From: Trichosphaerium sp. ATCC 40318
Taxonomy: Eukaryota; Discosea; Flabellinia; Trichosidae
Direction: 5' to 3'
Length of the DNA stretch: 64,000 nt
Assembly (NCBI GenBank): GCA_038496445.1
Contig: JALMLS010000418.1
Location: 224,264 to 288,263, forward strand
Below are positions 23,121 through 35,705 of this stretch, one piece after another. The first letter of the stretch is position 1, and every line of letters begins with the position of its first letter. Under the pieces are notes generated by a model. That model did not search any database. It saw nothing but the letters and a program-made list of their open reading frames with translations, and was not told where the DNA came from. The position numbers and the translations under genes are program-made.

Positions 23121-26100
23121 ATGGCTAGGCGATCAGCCGGCGACGTAGTGCGAAATGTTAGAGAAGCTGTTGAAGGCACCTAGTTTGCAGAGTTCTTGCG
23201 TCTGATTAATGTGTAGATCTCTGCGAGGAGTACAAAGAAAATACAGTCGCTTTTACAGACGGTGTAGCCATAAATCGCCTCTGCTATTATCTAGAGCAGA
23301 TACTCAATGATGGGCTTAAAGGTAAGCAAAGTAGATTGTGCACAATAATGACAGCCGACAGCGAAGGGCTTATTTGGGCGTACACTTGCTTGGCAATGGT
23401 TAAAACGACTTCCGTCATGCCTACCAGGTCTGTTTTCTACTTTTGCTTATAAATAGCCACTGATAGCTCAATAGGCACTAACAAGTTTGTCGAAAAATGC
23501 AAGAGAGCTCAATCAAACGATTTAGGTACGTTTTAAATAATGTTTTATTATTTTTTTGTAACAATCATATCCCAGGTCGTGGTAGAGCGTTTATTCGCTT
23601 AGCATTAAACGATAAGGTACATACAAATCAAATCCTTCCATAATTATCGAAGTTCTATTGTACCAGCGTTCTAATTCGCTCATATTTTTTTCTAGGCTCT
23701 AAGTGAATATATTGGTGCGTAGAAGAGTGAATGGCAGCAATCAACAACAAAAAAAAATTTCTTGACACTTTGCCATGACCATTCTGACGCACTTGTAGAA
23801 GCGATGTGTTGGTCTTCTACTCTACCAAATTTTTATGTACCAGATAGTGTCATTAGAGACGAAGAACACTCTCCAACACTTCTTTCAGTTCTAGAGAAGA
23901 CCAAACATATGGAATTTAATTTAGACGGTTCTGATCCTAAGCTAAGCAGAGAGGACTATTGGAGTCACAAAATATTACATGGCCCAGGGCAAGTACAAAG
24001 AAACTACACCATTAATTTCCAAACACATTTTTTTTTACATCCAAGCGTTTTAACATTTGTTTTAGGTCTTCACGCAAGTTGATTTCTCTTGCTGCCGCTC
24101 AGAAGCTAGTAGATGCAGAGAATGAAGCAAAACTAAACAGATCACAAAGTGCTAATAGGCAGATTCCTCAAACTGGCTTTATGATAACACCAGCATCTTC
24201 TGTAGCGAACTCTGCATCAACAGGACCAAATTCTCCAGTGCCAATGCCACCAACTGATAGTGAAGCGCCAGAGGACTTGGAAGCACTCAAAGCTCAACTA
24301 GAACAGGCACAACGCGCTTTAGTTGATATACAGGACTCAAAGGATGGCGTTGAAGGATCAGAAGAAGCACAACGTGCTTTAAAGTCTATTAAAGCTGAAG
24401 GAGATGATTTACCGCAGCCTAAGAAGTTAGAATCCCTTATCAAAGTTAACGATGTACCTCCTATGGATGAAACCCTTCCTGACGAATTGCGTCTTTTGTA
24501 TGATATGCTTGTAGAAGCTACAAGTGGAGAACACTTACCTTCACCTGATCAAGGCCTCACTGTTTATGAGAATAGCAGTAAAGCCTTAGAGATTGCGCTA
24601 GACGATATTTTTCACCATCAACTTCGTGGTACGATTGTTTAGCCATGTTACCTCATTTTATTTGTTAATTTATTTGCTCCTTAGATAGCTTTTTCGCACT
24701 TCCATCGCTTTGGACAGTAATTTCTGCTGTGTCTGCTACACTACCTGTACTAAGAGAGCTTAAAGATCAACTAAAGAAGTCTTATAGTTTGGAAACACCA
24801 AACGGAAAGTACGCAACACTTTATTTTTTACGAGTCCTTTCTTCTTTTATCTCACTATGAATTCTATAAAGATTGCGTGGTTTAGTGAGAATGATGCTAA
24901 ATAATGGAAATCTTGAGGTTGTATTGAGTCACGTGCTCAAACATACAGATCTGTTAAAGTAAGTCGAACGAAGCTTTATTTTTGCTCAGCGGAGCTCTTT
25001 TTTTTGTCCGCTAACACGTAGCAAAGGAAGGAATATAAGGACACAGCGTTTTTATTATCGTCTTTGGCATGTAAAAAAATGTTGGAGGTTTTAAGACCTC
25101 TTTCTCGCTTGAAATTTCAGTTGAAGATTTTTTCAGGGTGAGTTGGTTTTTTTTTACGTTTCTGCTTACTTGGTAGATTGTAATGTGTTTTTCGTAGACT
25201 AGATAAGGTCAATGCTTTCCTAACTGAGGCTGAAGTGAAAGCAAAACATATTGTAGATAAAGAAACACTTGCGAAGCGTAAGAGCAGGAGGAGAAGGAAA
25301 AAAAAATCTGTAATGATTTTGGATGAAAATGGAGACAACCCACAGGACATGTTCTCACCACAGAAACCTTCACCGTATATATACAACAGTCACGATACAC
25401 CACCAAAATCTCTGGACCCTGTGGAAGAATCACCTGCCACACCATCCCCAGAGATTGAGAACAGTGTTCGTACTCCAACAGAGTACGAGGCGCCAAGCAA
25501 AAACCCATTTGGTACTGCGACTAAAAGACCGAAACAAACCTAATTCTATTTTGTTTCAGATGACGATTTTGGTGAGCCAGAAGAACCTACATTTGAAGCT
25601 AATACTGTGAATGGATTTGCACCTGAACGTATAGACAATGAAGTCCGTGAAGTAAACAAGAGTGATGAAGGTGAAGAAGATGATTGTGAAAATACTCAAC
25701 CACTTGAGATTCCAAGAAATACATTTAGATACGATATAACTCCAAACCGCCGACCAAATAGCGTTACACTTGATTTAACACCAGAGGAAGAAGAAGAAAT
25801 AAATGATATTGTATCGTCTCTTGGAGACGTACATAATACCCCAAGCATTCTTGATAATCAGTTACCAGAAGTTTATATAAACGATGAACCAGAAAATAAA
25901 GAGCAACATCTGGGTACAAGTTCAACGAAGGAAAACGGACACAAAAGCTCTGAGATGCCAAAAGAGCTGTTGACAGCCAATTTTTCTGATACAGCATCTT
26001 ACTCATCTGATGCACCTCAAGAGGTATGTTTAAAAGGGAAAGTCGCGAATAATAAAGCACGTGACTTAATTATTTGTATTAGAATGGAAGAATGGACTAT

Positions 26101-27480
26101 GAATTCAACGATAATCCTCAGAACCCTGAAGGCTCATTATGCCAAGGATTAGCTAAGTATATTTCAAACTATGAACCTGAGGAAGAATATGTTTTCAACC
26201 TTGTCCAAGATGTCATGGATGATGACAATGTACTTACAGTAAAGGTGCGTTTCTTCTTTTTTTTCAACACGCTGATGCCTTCTAAGGAGCCACGAGGTAG
26301 AACACCTTCAAGTGAAGATTTCAAGTTTATTTTGAGGCCAATGAAGCGTAGTAGTATACGTTCAGCTAGGAATTGCGCTGGGTGTGGTATCATGTTCGAC
26401 CATGGTGTCTTTAAAAGAGCTCCAAGGTTTTGTAACTATTTTTATAAATACTATTGCAATCAATGTCATCAAAATAGAACAAGTATTATTCCAGCGTTTA
26501 TTGTACAAACATGGGACTTTAAACAGTACGTAACAGGTTTCTTCTTTTATTATCACGTGATAACCTCATCGATGAGGGGAGTTTTTTTGGGTTGTTTTAT
26601 TTAACTTATTGCTTAGGTACAAAGTTTGCAATCAAGCAAAGTCATTCATAGAAGCAAATTTTAGAAATCCTGCTCTTGATATTTTTGTTATAAACCCAAA
26701 GCTATACGAGTGGTCTCCTGATTTGAATAGATTAAAGAGGTTACGAGCCCAGCTAACAGTGATGGGTAACTTTATAGCTACTTGCAGGTGAGCATACTTT
26801 ATATCGGTAATGTTAAGTATCTAACTGAAACAAAAGGAACAAAGATTTACTTCTTGCTCCAATCAACCATCGCCTACACTTTTTGACATCTGTTCATGTC
26901 TATTCATGTGAGGACTTGGTCGAACTTAAAGTGAATAATCTTGTGGGTACAATAGTGAAGGTGCGTAAACACTCATTTCTTTCAAACTTAACCTTTTTTT
27001 TTTATAGTTGTTGGAGACATACCTACATCACATTGTTTCTTGTCCAGTAAGTTATATTTTTTTGTGAAATCACGTGATTTATGGTATTATATTATAGACA
27101 TGCAGTGGTAAAGGATCATTTTGTGAAGTATGTACTGGGAACAAAGATAAAAGAGCAAATCAACTTTTATTCCCTTTTAACTTTGATCGCGTCAAGTAAG
27201 TTGTTTTGGGATTGTTTTCTTCTCAATTTTGTTGACATGCTTGAATTTAGGGCTTGCACACACTGTGCTACGTTATTCCATAAGGAATGCTACGAAGAGA
27301 TGCACGAATGCCCAAAATGTACGTTGTTTTTTCATCTTCTTTCAAAGTTACTGTAAGTCACTCTATATGATAGGTTTACGCATAGAAGAGCGTCAAAGAC
27401 AGTTTTTAAACAGAGTTCAGGAAGAAGAGCGTCAAAATTGGGCAGAGTACGGAAAAAAAAAAAAATTGATTTCACAGTAA
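23121..27480 (+). CDS. RUN-domain protein with Rubicon-homology zinc domain (PLEKHM/Rubicon-like)
   Basis: The N-terminal RUN domain is seen in INRLCYYLEQILNDGLK (23270-23320), EGLIWAYTCLAMVK and GRAFIRLALNDKALSEYIG (23578-23715). A long acidic, Ser/Pro-rich linker with a Lys/Arg cluster (KRKSRRRRKKKSVMI, about 25280) covers 24100-26230. The C-terminal Rubicon-homology domain (26350-27340) has the ordered Cys pairs CAGCGIMF, YCNQCH, CPTCSGKGSFCEVC and CTHCATLFHKECY...CPKC, which bind zinc in the family. The landmark IIPAFIVQTWDFKQYKVCNQA is also present. Such proteins bind small GTPases such as Rab7 or Arl8 and regulate late endosome, lysosome and autophagosome traffic. The first intron (about 23179-23218) may use a GC donor. 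The tail is a charged helix ending LISQ. Confidence 0.85.
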
Positions 27481-27841
27481 AAAGAGAAAACTGACTTTTT
27501 ATCGCCATATAGTAGTTAGATCTTAAAAGTATGGGTTTCCGCTGTTGCCGCAGAGAGAATTGTATTATTAAATAACTAGAATAGCATGTAATGGCGAGTT
27601 TTAGTGCTGCCAGTTTGCTTTGTACAAATAAATGTAACAACAGACTACACACAATGTCGTATATAAGATAAAATACATGTTTGATAGTTTTTCAAGTTTG
27701 TTTTTTTTGTTTTGCACCCGTTGATGTTTTTTTTGATTTTCTGTTCTTTATGATCGTTTCGCAATGTATCATTGATTCGTTAGCCACCATCTGAACGGCA
27801 ATAAGCAAATGGCAGCATAATAACATTTTTTCATGGTTGTG
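27481..27841. other. Intergenic region between convergent genes
   Basis: 361 nt between two convergent 3' ends, AT- and T-rich with no frame of interest. Polyadenylation signals for both genes should lie here. Confidence 0.45.
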
Positions 27842-28199
27842 TTACCCACCATCGTCGTTGTTTAGGAGAGACATCAGTATTAGTGTAGATATGGTAGATA
27901 CGCCAAGAATAAAGCTATAAAAACGCAATTAGTGATCAAAGCCTTTCAAACGAAGATTAACCTCACCTATTGTTTAAACTGAATCGTATTGTGGAGAAAG
28001 CTGTTCTGGCGCCCCATGCAGCGTTATTCGCAAATGATTTTGCTGAGTACGCGAAACCACTGTTCTGAGACCCATTTTGCAATACATTAGCAACATTAGC
28101 ACGCACAACGCTAGATTTTACTGTAGCGTTATGTTTGCGTGTGCTAACTCGCTTTGTTGTTGTTTTTCTGGTAGTGAATGCGCCGAATCGCCTACTCAT
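27842..28199 (-). CDS. Small basic protein with one C-terminal membrane helix
   Basis: A predicted protein of about 95 residues, not recognised. The start ending at 28199 gives MSRRFGAFTTRKTTTKRVSTRK, an Arg/Lys/Thr-rich N-terminus without acidic residues that could serve as a mitochondrial presequence. The exon continues to ARTAFSTIRFSLNN, then a roughly 55-nt intron (GTGAGG or nearby to TTATAG) joins a hydrophobic helix ILGVSTISTLILMSLL and an acidic end NNDDGG. The layout is that of a small single-pass, possibly mitochondrial, membrane protein. It lies 94 nt from the divergent glutathione synthetase start. Confidence 0.5.
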
Positions 28200-28293
28200 G
28201 AACGCTGTTATTACTTTGGTGGTTGGCAAAAAAAGCAGCAAGAAAAGTCAAAACGAATCATCTTCCGCATTAAAGTCCACTCACGTTTCCAAC

Positions 28294-30365
28294 ATGGATG
28301 TCAAAGCGCAATTAGATGTTCTTCAGCGTGAAGTAACATCATGGGCAGTAGGGAATGGTCTTGTTATGGGAGAAGCGACAGAAAACCCTGAAGTAGACAG
28401 TTTTGGCGTTGTAGCGGTTACGTTGTACCCTTTTAGCTTCCCAAAGACAGTTTACGATAAAGCGGTGGAATTATCTCCACTTTTCAACACGCTTGTCGAC
28501 AATGTAGCTCAGGATCCGGCGTTTTTAGCGCAAGCTCTCGCCAAGTACGAATTATAACGTCTTTTATGTAAAAATGATTGTTGACGCGACCACAAGAGTC
28601 TCAGATGGCTTCACAGAGAAGCTGCTTGAAATCATGGACAAAATCTACATTAATGGTGACGGTCCAGCACAAAAGGTACGATTTAACATCCCTACCTTAT
28701 TACTTCGCTAAATACACATGTCTAGGCTAGATTTGGCCTTCACAGATCAGACTACATGTTACACCATCCAGGCGATCTTCTGAGACAAGTTGAGATCAAC
28801 ACGATATCCTCCTCTTTTGGTTGTCTAGCATACAAAACTGCTGAGATGCATCGATACATCATAGACAGATTTACGGACGAATTACCTATGCTTGAAAAAT
28901 ACAAGCTCGAAAATGTTGTACAGAATGACACATTGAAAGGTTTACCTGAGGCTCTAGCTACAGCGCATAAAGTATACGGCGAGCCAAGGTATGAACAAAA
29001 AAAAGTTACATCACAGTACTTTTCTCCACAAATTTCTTTTTTGGAACAGCACGTGGTTCCCTGTTTTCCTTACTATGGATAAATTATCCACATGTTTCGA
29101 AGCAATTTTCTGTGAACGAACTCTTACTTTGTTAGTATCCAAGCTAATCGTCTTATTTTTTATCGTAGTGCGTACGTGATGATGCTTGTTTTACCTGATG
29201 AGAAGAACACATCAGACCAGAGGTTTTTAGAAGAGCAACTGTGGATACAACATAGAGTTAAAATGATAAGAAGGAGTTTATTGGATATTTACAATGACGG
29301 AAAGATTGACGGGAAATCAAAGGCTCTGTGGATTGACGGTCAAGAAGTATCAGTTGTTTATATGCGTTCAGGGTAGGTTCCTTTGAACGTTGTCTTGTTG
29401 TTGGGTTTTTTTTGGCGTGTGTTTATTTTTTCTCTTTAGGTATAGTCCTGAGCATCATCCTACTCAGAAAGAGTGGGATGCAAGGTTAATTGTTGAAGAA
29501 AGTCTTGCTATTAAGTGTCCTAATATTATGTATCATTTGGTTGGTACAAAGAAAGTTCAGCAGATTCTTGGTGATCCAGATGTTCTAAAGAAATTTGTAC
29601 CAAAGGAAGAAGCAATCCTACTTCGTTCCAGCTTCGCTGGTCTATACAGTTTAGGTACGTAACAATAGTATTTTTATTTGACGCACAATCAGTTGATGAT
29701 TGACACCTTTGTGTATTCTTTGTTTGATATTAACAACACGTTGATTTCTAGATAGCACTGAAGTCGGTCAATCCGCTGAAAAAGTTAAAGCAATAATAGA
29801 TAAAGTTATCTCAAATCCAGGCGCTTATGTAATGAAACCTCAAAGAGAAGGTGGTGGTACGAGATAAATCAACAATTACCTTTCTTTTACAGTTACATTT
29901 TGTGCATATTTATAAACAATATGTAGGTAATTTATTGCATGGTGATGAAATGGTAAAAGCTTTAAAGACTCTTTCTCCTTCTGAGTTAGCTGCGTATATC
30001 CTCATGGATAGAATAACACCAAAGCCTGTTGACACTCATATTCTTCGTAAAAACCCAAAGACAAAGATTGTTGCTTATGGTCGCGTTGAAGCCATTTGGT
30101 ATGAACTCTTTTTTCATTCTTTCTTTCTTTTTTCTTATTTTATTTCTAGTGAGATGGGTACTTTTGGTTTATTTGTTCATGATGGTACTAAAGTTGTATT
30201 GAATAAATGCGGAGGTACACTTGTACGTACAAAGAGCGCCAAAACAGAAGATGGAGGTGTTTACTCTGGTGTACGTATTTTTGAAAGCGTCTTACTTAAA
30301 TAATTCTACTTGATGTCCTAACATTATTCTAGGTGGCCGCATTGGATTCTTTGCATCTTGTTTAA
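28294..30365 (+). CDS. GSS: Glutathione synthetase
   Basis: An ATP-grasp ligase joining gamma-glutamylcysteine and glycine to make glutathione in the cytosol. The start at 28294 (MDVKAQLDVLQREVTSWAV) is chosen because the longer in-frame extension would run into the divergent neighbour. Family landmarks in order: PFSFPKTVYDKAVELSPLFN, VDNVAQDPAFL, RSDYMLHHPGDLLRQVEINTI (28747-28800, substrate and Mg binding), RSGYSPEHHP, ARLIVEESLAIKCP, GTKKVQQILGDP, the ATP-binding MKPQREGGGN (exons at 29838 and 29930), YILMDRITP and GRVEAISEMGTFG. The end is VAALDSLHLV, equivalent to the conserved glycine-loop/AALD region. About 470 residues, as expected. An AATAAA lies about 35 nt past the stop. Confidence 0.93.
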
Positions 30366-31569
30366 GCAGCAGAAAGATGAGTAATAAGCGCAATTATAAA
30401 TAAACTAAAAAATTTGTACAACTGTGCACGAAAGTTATTCTATGTGACTAGATTCCCTTGTGCAACCTTCTAACCTTGAGTGCGGTTTTGTAGGCAAATG
30501 GTTTCATAGCAAAGAAGTAGATTGTCAAATTTATTAAGTCCGCCAAGCAAGGAAGATTTGCACTCATGTAACGATTCCTTACCACATTACATTGATTCAA
30601 TAGTCCACAAAGAGTTGTACAACAATAACACCGGTTGCACTAGGCTGTGAAACAGAGACGCCATTTCGTACAACAGACTGCTTTACCATTTTTAAAATAA
30701 TGGCAACCCTACTGGTTGTTTTTGTGATTGGTTGCCACCGAGTAAGTAGTATTAGTGTTTGTTTGTTCAGTTGAAAGTACTGGTTAAACAACTGAGAACA
30801 TTTTAATGTAAAGGTACCATAACAATACAGCGTGTACCGTACTCTGGCATGAACTCGATTCTACTTGCATCAGTTTTTCCTTCTTTTGGTGGGCTAATGT
30901 ACTCAAAAAACTAAAGATAAATACCAACGTAACAAATATGTTTTGGTCATTTTTCTTAATTGTTGTAATCACTCTTTGCCCTAAGGCAAAGCAAAAACTT
31001 GATGTAAAGGAAGATATGGAAGCTAAGATACCACAGCGTTAACACTTGTGCAAGTACTGATGTCTAGCCTGACAAAAAAGTTTGACTTAGAACGACCTAA
31101 TTATTAAGCTCGTAACACAAAACGTGATAATTATTTTTGATTCAAAGTAACTGCTAATCATGTTGCAAACAGTGCTTGTAGGTACACGCAATTGCTCGGC
31201 GTTTTGATAAAGTCCATGTTAAATAAATGTACATTGTGTCAAGTACTACTGTGAATATGTTTATTGCTATTCTTACAATGCTTGAAGCGTACTTTATTGA
31301 TCTTGATTCTAGTAGTCTACAAAAAGGTGGACTTCAAGGGTTTGTGGTTTATGGTCACAAGTGAAGCCGTTTTGTGTACAATTAGCTGCCTCACCATTAT
31401 GATATTTATGATAAAAGCCTATTGCTTTTTTTTGTGTTTGAAAACAATTATCCAAAATGGATCTCACATAGTATGGAATACGCAAGAGATCATCACTGTG
31501 GCATGAAAATAAAGCAATCCGTATTTTATTGTTGCTATTATTTTGAAAGTTAAACATCCTAAAAAATGG
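30366..31569. other. Decayed region with fragments resembling the adjacent BTB gene
   Basis: About 1.2 kb without an intact gene. On the plus strand at 30981-31022 it encodes a fragment, KQKLDVKEDMEAK, resembling KRKLDVKEAMNAKKR of the BTB gene, which is on the minus strand at about 32800-32850. On the minus strand at 30825-30890 it encodes PPKEGKTDAS, resembling PPCKGKTDAGG in the last BTB exon (31650-31700). Two minus-strand frames also end in nearly the same LFVDY. The fragments are in mixed orientations, pointing to rearranged partial copies. Confidence 0.45.
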
Positions 31570-33156
31570 TTATGTTAGTTCCCACAAGTGAATGTACCAC
31601 ATCAAACCAGTGCTGTAAAATTTGACCTTTTTCTTATCTTTTGGTATAGTAAGTGATACACCTCCTGCATCAGTTTTTCCTTTACACGGTGGTTTTTTTA
31701 ATGCTGGGCTAAGTACAAATGTCAAAATAAGAAGAAGAAAAGTATACATAACCAATCTGCCTTTGTTATTTTGGATAACTCTGGCTCTTCAATATCAGAT
31801 TGCGCTCGCATAGCAAGGGTCATCAAGCCAGGGAAGTAGGTTCCACACAGTTTACCCCAGTTAAGTACCCACCAACAGTTATCTTCAGATTGATGTCTCC
31901 ACAAATATGCAGCAAAAACACAAGGTAAACTCTTTTCTATCTTGTAAGCCAACGCAAAATAGCCAGCCATACCTTGATGCAGTAAAAAAACCAAGTATTA
32001 GTAATTGCACATACATGAAAGTATCCATATATCTGCTGATGAATCAATGTATGGAGTGCTGTAACCTTCTTCATAATGTTTCCACATAAGATCTAATAGG
32101 TTGTGTTTAAAAGAGATTTGTCTTTTTTCATTAATGCAGTATTGGATCACTGCTGTGGTGTTTTTGTGGAGTCTTATTATTCCTTCTACTATTGAAAGGT
32201 AGCTATCTGCATCATCTGGTACATCAAGATCAAGCAGTTCCTCAAAGGAACACAGAGAAGATATATGTTTGCAAAGGTGTCTAGCATACATTTTGTCATC
32301 AACCTAGTATGTTATTATTTTTTTAGGTTACATTGGCGTACTTCTACTAGTGTCATAAGAACTTTAGAGAAGGTTGATATGTTATCTGCTGTTACTAGTT
32401 CTTGTTTAATAATCTGATCACAGGAAGACAGCATGTTGAGAAGTGCTATAGCTGACTCTTCAGTTTCGTGGTCACTGAGATGGTACTTATACTCTCCTGA
32501 TGTTACATCCTTTAATTCGTCATTGAAGTACCTACGACCATGTTTAGTATCTACATTAAATTCATTAAGGTCTATGTGACAAAACAGCATGTATTTTTTT
32601 GAAACACAAGTACTCTGAGTTGATAGACAACATCGTTCTTGATGCTTTCACACGAACAAGATTTTCTCCATCCAAATCCACGATTGTGATATCCAAGTCA
32701 CATAAATGCTTGTAATCAGCTAAGCTTTCGAGAGAGACACAACGTGTTATGCTTAAAATCGCTCAGTCGGTTCTTTTTATCATTAGCACAGTCAACTACC
32801 TTATTTTTCTTTTCTTGGCGTTCATAGCTTCCTTTACATCAAGTTTTCGCTTTGACCTACAATAATGGGTAATTACCGCGTTTCCCGACCCTGTACCTTG
32901 TACACATTGTACTGGCTTTCAAATATCTACGCGAGCGACTATGTGTTGTTGTAATCGCGGTGATCAGTTCTTCTTTCAATAATGTCCGCACTATTTTCTC
33001 TATGTTGACTTTGAATGAAATTGAACCATTTATGATCGAATTCGTATTGTTAGTATTGAAGACCATGGCTCTAACAATCACTTGCTTGCCGACAGAGTTA
33101 CTTGAGTATGTGTTATTATATAGAATGTCATTTCTAGATGCCAGCTCTTTAATCAT
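31570..33156 (-). CDS. BTB/POZ-domain protein (probable)
   Basis: A BTB fold is suggested by DLDITIVDLDGENLVRVKASRTMLSINSEYL (32615-32715), the usual order of the first strands and helix: a ligand-facing VxI strand, then an h-x-A-x-R..L segment before SEYL. The next exon has YFNDELKDV...YKYHLSDHETEESAIALLNML (32315-32540), matching BTB helices alpha3-5. The C-terminal part (31720-32290) is Cys- and Trp-containing and unassigned, ending with WYIHLWELT. An N-terminal exon of about 85 codons (32890-33156) joins in phase to RSKRKLDVKEAMNAKKRKI, a nuclear-localisation-like basic stretch. BTB proteins often act as cullin-3 adaptors. The true start is uncertain; MCT at about 32908 is an alternative. 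Confidence 0.55.
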
Positions 33157-33541
33157 GTCATAAACGGCAGTCCTTAATACTGCAAGGTACGCTCACACGT
33201 CAAACCCAAAAGACAATCTTTGCATTTTCTAACTTAGTGGCTTTGTCCTAACCAACTATAAGCTAGGCTCATGCAGCTTTTCAACTATCTGACTGCTTGG
33301 CAAACAACGTTTTCAAGTAAATAAACAGCAAGTTTTCTTTTTTATGTCACGTGTCAAACCACGGCTGAATGCTGGGTACGTATATTTTATGCTGTGCAGC
33401 TGGTCAGTGCATATTACAACATGGTTGGGAATGTAACACCACTGGTATAAAATTTATTTTTCTGGTAAAATCATCACGTGATCAAAAGGTTATGTATAGT
33501 TATGAAGAGTGAAAGTACAAAAATTAGTTAGTTAGCTTCTC
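33157..33541. other. Intergenic region between two minus-strand genes
   Basis: 385 nt containing two CACGTG palindromes (about 33349 and 33476, the second inside TCATCACGTGATCA) in what should be the promoter of the BTB gene and the terminator of the ABC1 kinase gene. No frame is supported. Confidence 0.45.
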
Positions 33542-35572
33542 TTAAATTACGATAGCAGGTTCTAACTCTTTGTCGAGTAATTCCTGAGCGTAAGGGAGCC
33601 AATATTGGCTTGTGCGAAGCTCTACAAAAATATTAGTAAAAGAAAAAGGAGATCTCATATTCGTACCAAGTCCGAAAGCGTTGCCCATACCACGCATGAG
33701 CACTGATACTCTAGCGGCCATTACATATTCTTCTGCCAAATGTACTATAGGATCTGTTTCCTCTGCCCAATCGAGAAATTGTTGTACATTGCGGTTACCA
33801 AGAACATCTTCTGAAAATCTATCGTTCCAAAAGCAAGCAAGCTTGTATAAAATTTCTGGCTTGTTACGCTTTGTTTCTGCTCCTAAGTCCTCATGGAATA
33901 CTCTTACAACTTCTTCTTTATCATCTTTAGCCAAAGCAACCATAAGTTTAGCAAACTTCACACGTGTCACTTTGTCAATCGTCTTAACTTGACCATAATC
34001 TATGTAAAAAATTAGCCAAATGTTTAGCCACACTCGCCTATTAGCCCAATTCTACCATCCTCCAGTAGCTATATTATACCCATTAAATAACCGCGCATGT
34101 GATGAGCATTATATAAACGTACCATGATATTGCCAGGGTGAGGATCACCATTAAACTCTCCATCTACAAAAATTTCATGACCATGAACATCCATAAGAAG
34201 TTCTATCATCTCGCCCAAGTTAGGTGGTAAAACAGACTCTTTGTATTCCATATTTGGCGCTAACCAACCAATACTCCAGTTGTATATAAACCTTAGAGTA
34301 TTTAATGTATAATCATAAGTGTGTATCATCTGATGATATCTCTTCATGTCAGCATTTGCTTCAGCTGCATTTTTAAATTGACGGTTTCTTATTTTTTCTT
34401 TTTGTTCAGCTTCAAGTTCTTCAACTGTTGTTCCTTGTTGCTCAGCGTATGCCTTGAAATTATCACGAAGACCATCAACGAGTTTAACACCTTTAAGCAA
34501 ATCCATAACGAGTACTTCTTTGTACATAATTCGAGTACTGGTTTAGGTACTACAACTTTATCTCCCCATTTAGGTGTTATATTCTCCGCTATACTCTCCA
34601 AGTTACTAGCCTCTCCAACGTAATCAAATTCTGTCAAGAATTGCTACATGGAAAAGAGAGGTATAAGCACAAGAAAAGAGGATTGATGAAGAAAAGTGAG
34701 GTGAAAGATTCGTTACCTTTTCAATCTCTTCCAAAGGTTTTACATGTTGAGGCATTGCAAACGAACAAAATGTTTTCATTGTTTTTAAATCTGAACGGAA
34801 CCTTTGTTCTATATTTGGAAACATAACTTTAACAGCAACTTCCTTTCCGCTTCCCAATAACCTAGCACGATGAACCTATACAACAACAATCAAATCAAAG
34901 AAAAAAAAGTTGTCACGTAAAAAAAATCCTGTCACACGTGACAAGTACTTACTTGACCGATACTAGCTGCACCAATTGGCTCATCATCCCAATACTCAAA
35001 TACCTCGGAGATGGGTTTACCCAAAGACTTTTCTACAATAGCTCTAGCTTGTCCTTCTTCAAACTCAGTCGGTACCTCATCTTGTAGTTTCTTACACCAC
35101 TACGAACACGTGTTAATACAAAAAAAACACGTGATTTTCGTACAGCTAAATACTGGCCAGGCACAAAAAAGTCTAGAACGCTTAGGAGTTGTGCTTGCTT
35201 TAAATAAAAGCCTCGAAGTCTTAAACAAAGCTTTTCTACTACTGGAGCGTATCTAACATGTGGTGAATTCACTGATGCGTAGAATAGCGTAGAATAGCGT
35301 AAAAGACGCCTAGACATACATGTCATGCAGTTTATCAAACTCTGCGAGTGTTTCCTAAGTCGTTTAGCTATATTTTTGTTATTTGATAGTACTTTTTCTG
35401 AAAGGTCTTTTGTTTGGTACTGTAGGTATCTATAGTGAACGTAGATTGGAAAAACTTTACTCCAAAAGGTCATTGAACGCCTAGATCCTTCATCAAAGCT
35501 ATAAGCAGCTCCGCCGCCTGCTACAACTGTTCCTGCCGCGCCTAGAGCTATTCTACTCAACAAGAAGGCCAT
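33542..35572 (-). CDS. ABC1/ADCK (UbiB) family atypical kinase, probably mitochondrial
   Basis: ADCK proteins are atypical kinases or ATPases, several linked to coenzyme Q synthesis or mitochondrial lipid handling. The start ending at 35572 (MAFLLSRIALGAAG) gives a hydrophobic, Arg-containing N-terminus followed by GAAYSFDEGSRRS, fitting mitochondrial import. The family's KxGQ motif appears as KQAQLLSVLDFFVPGQY (about 35170-35230). Then come EFEEGQARAIVEKSLGK, the Ala-rich nucleotide loop GAASIGQVHRARL, the lysine strand VAVKVMFPNIE, QFLTEFDYVGEASN, MDLLKGVKLVDGL, catalytic GDPHPGNIMV (34105-34150) and metal-binding LIDYGQ (33985-34000). The C-terminal helical region ends DKELEPAIVI. Odd point: Gln-Ala replaces the usual x-Gly of KxGQ. 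It shares a 133-nt divergent spacer with the PAAF1-like gene. Confidence 0.88.
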
Positions 35573-35705
35573 TCTCGTTTCGGCGTAATAAACTAGCCGT
35601 AAGTTTAGGCAAGTTTTTCTCTTTTGTGTAACTTTCTTTCGCAAGAAAAGAGTTGATAATTCTAGCACAAAAAGACGTTAACACAAACACTTCTGAACAG
35701 TAAGA

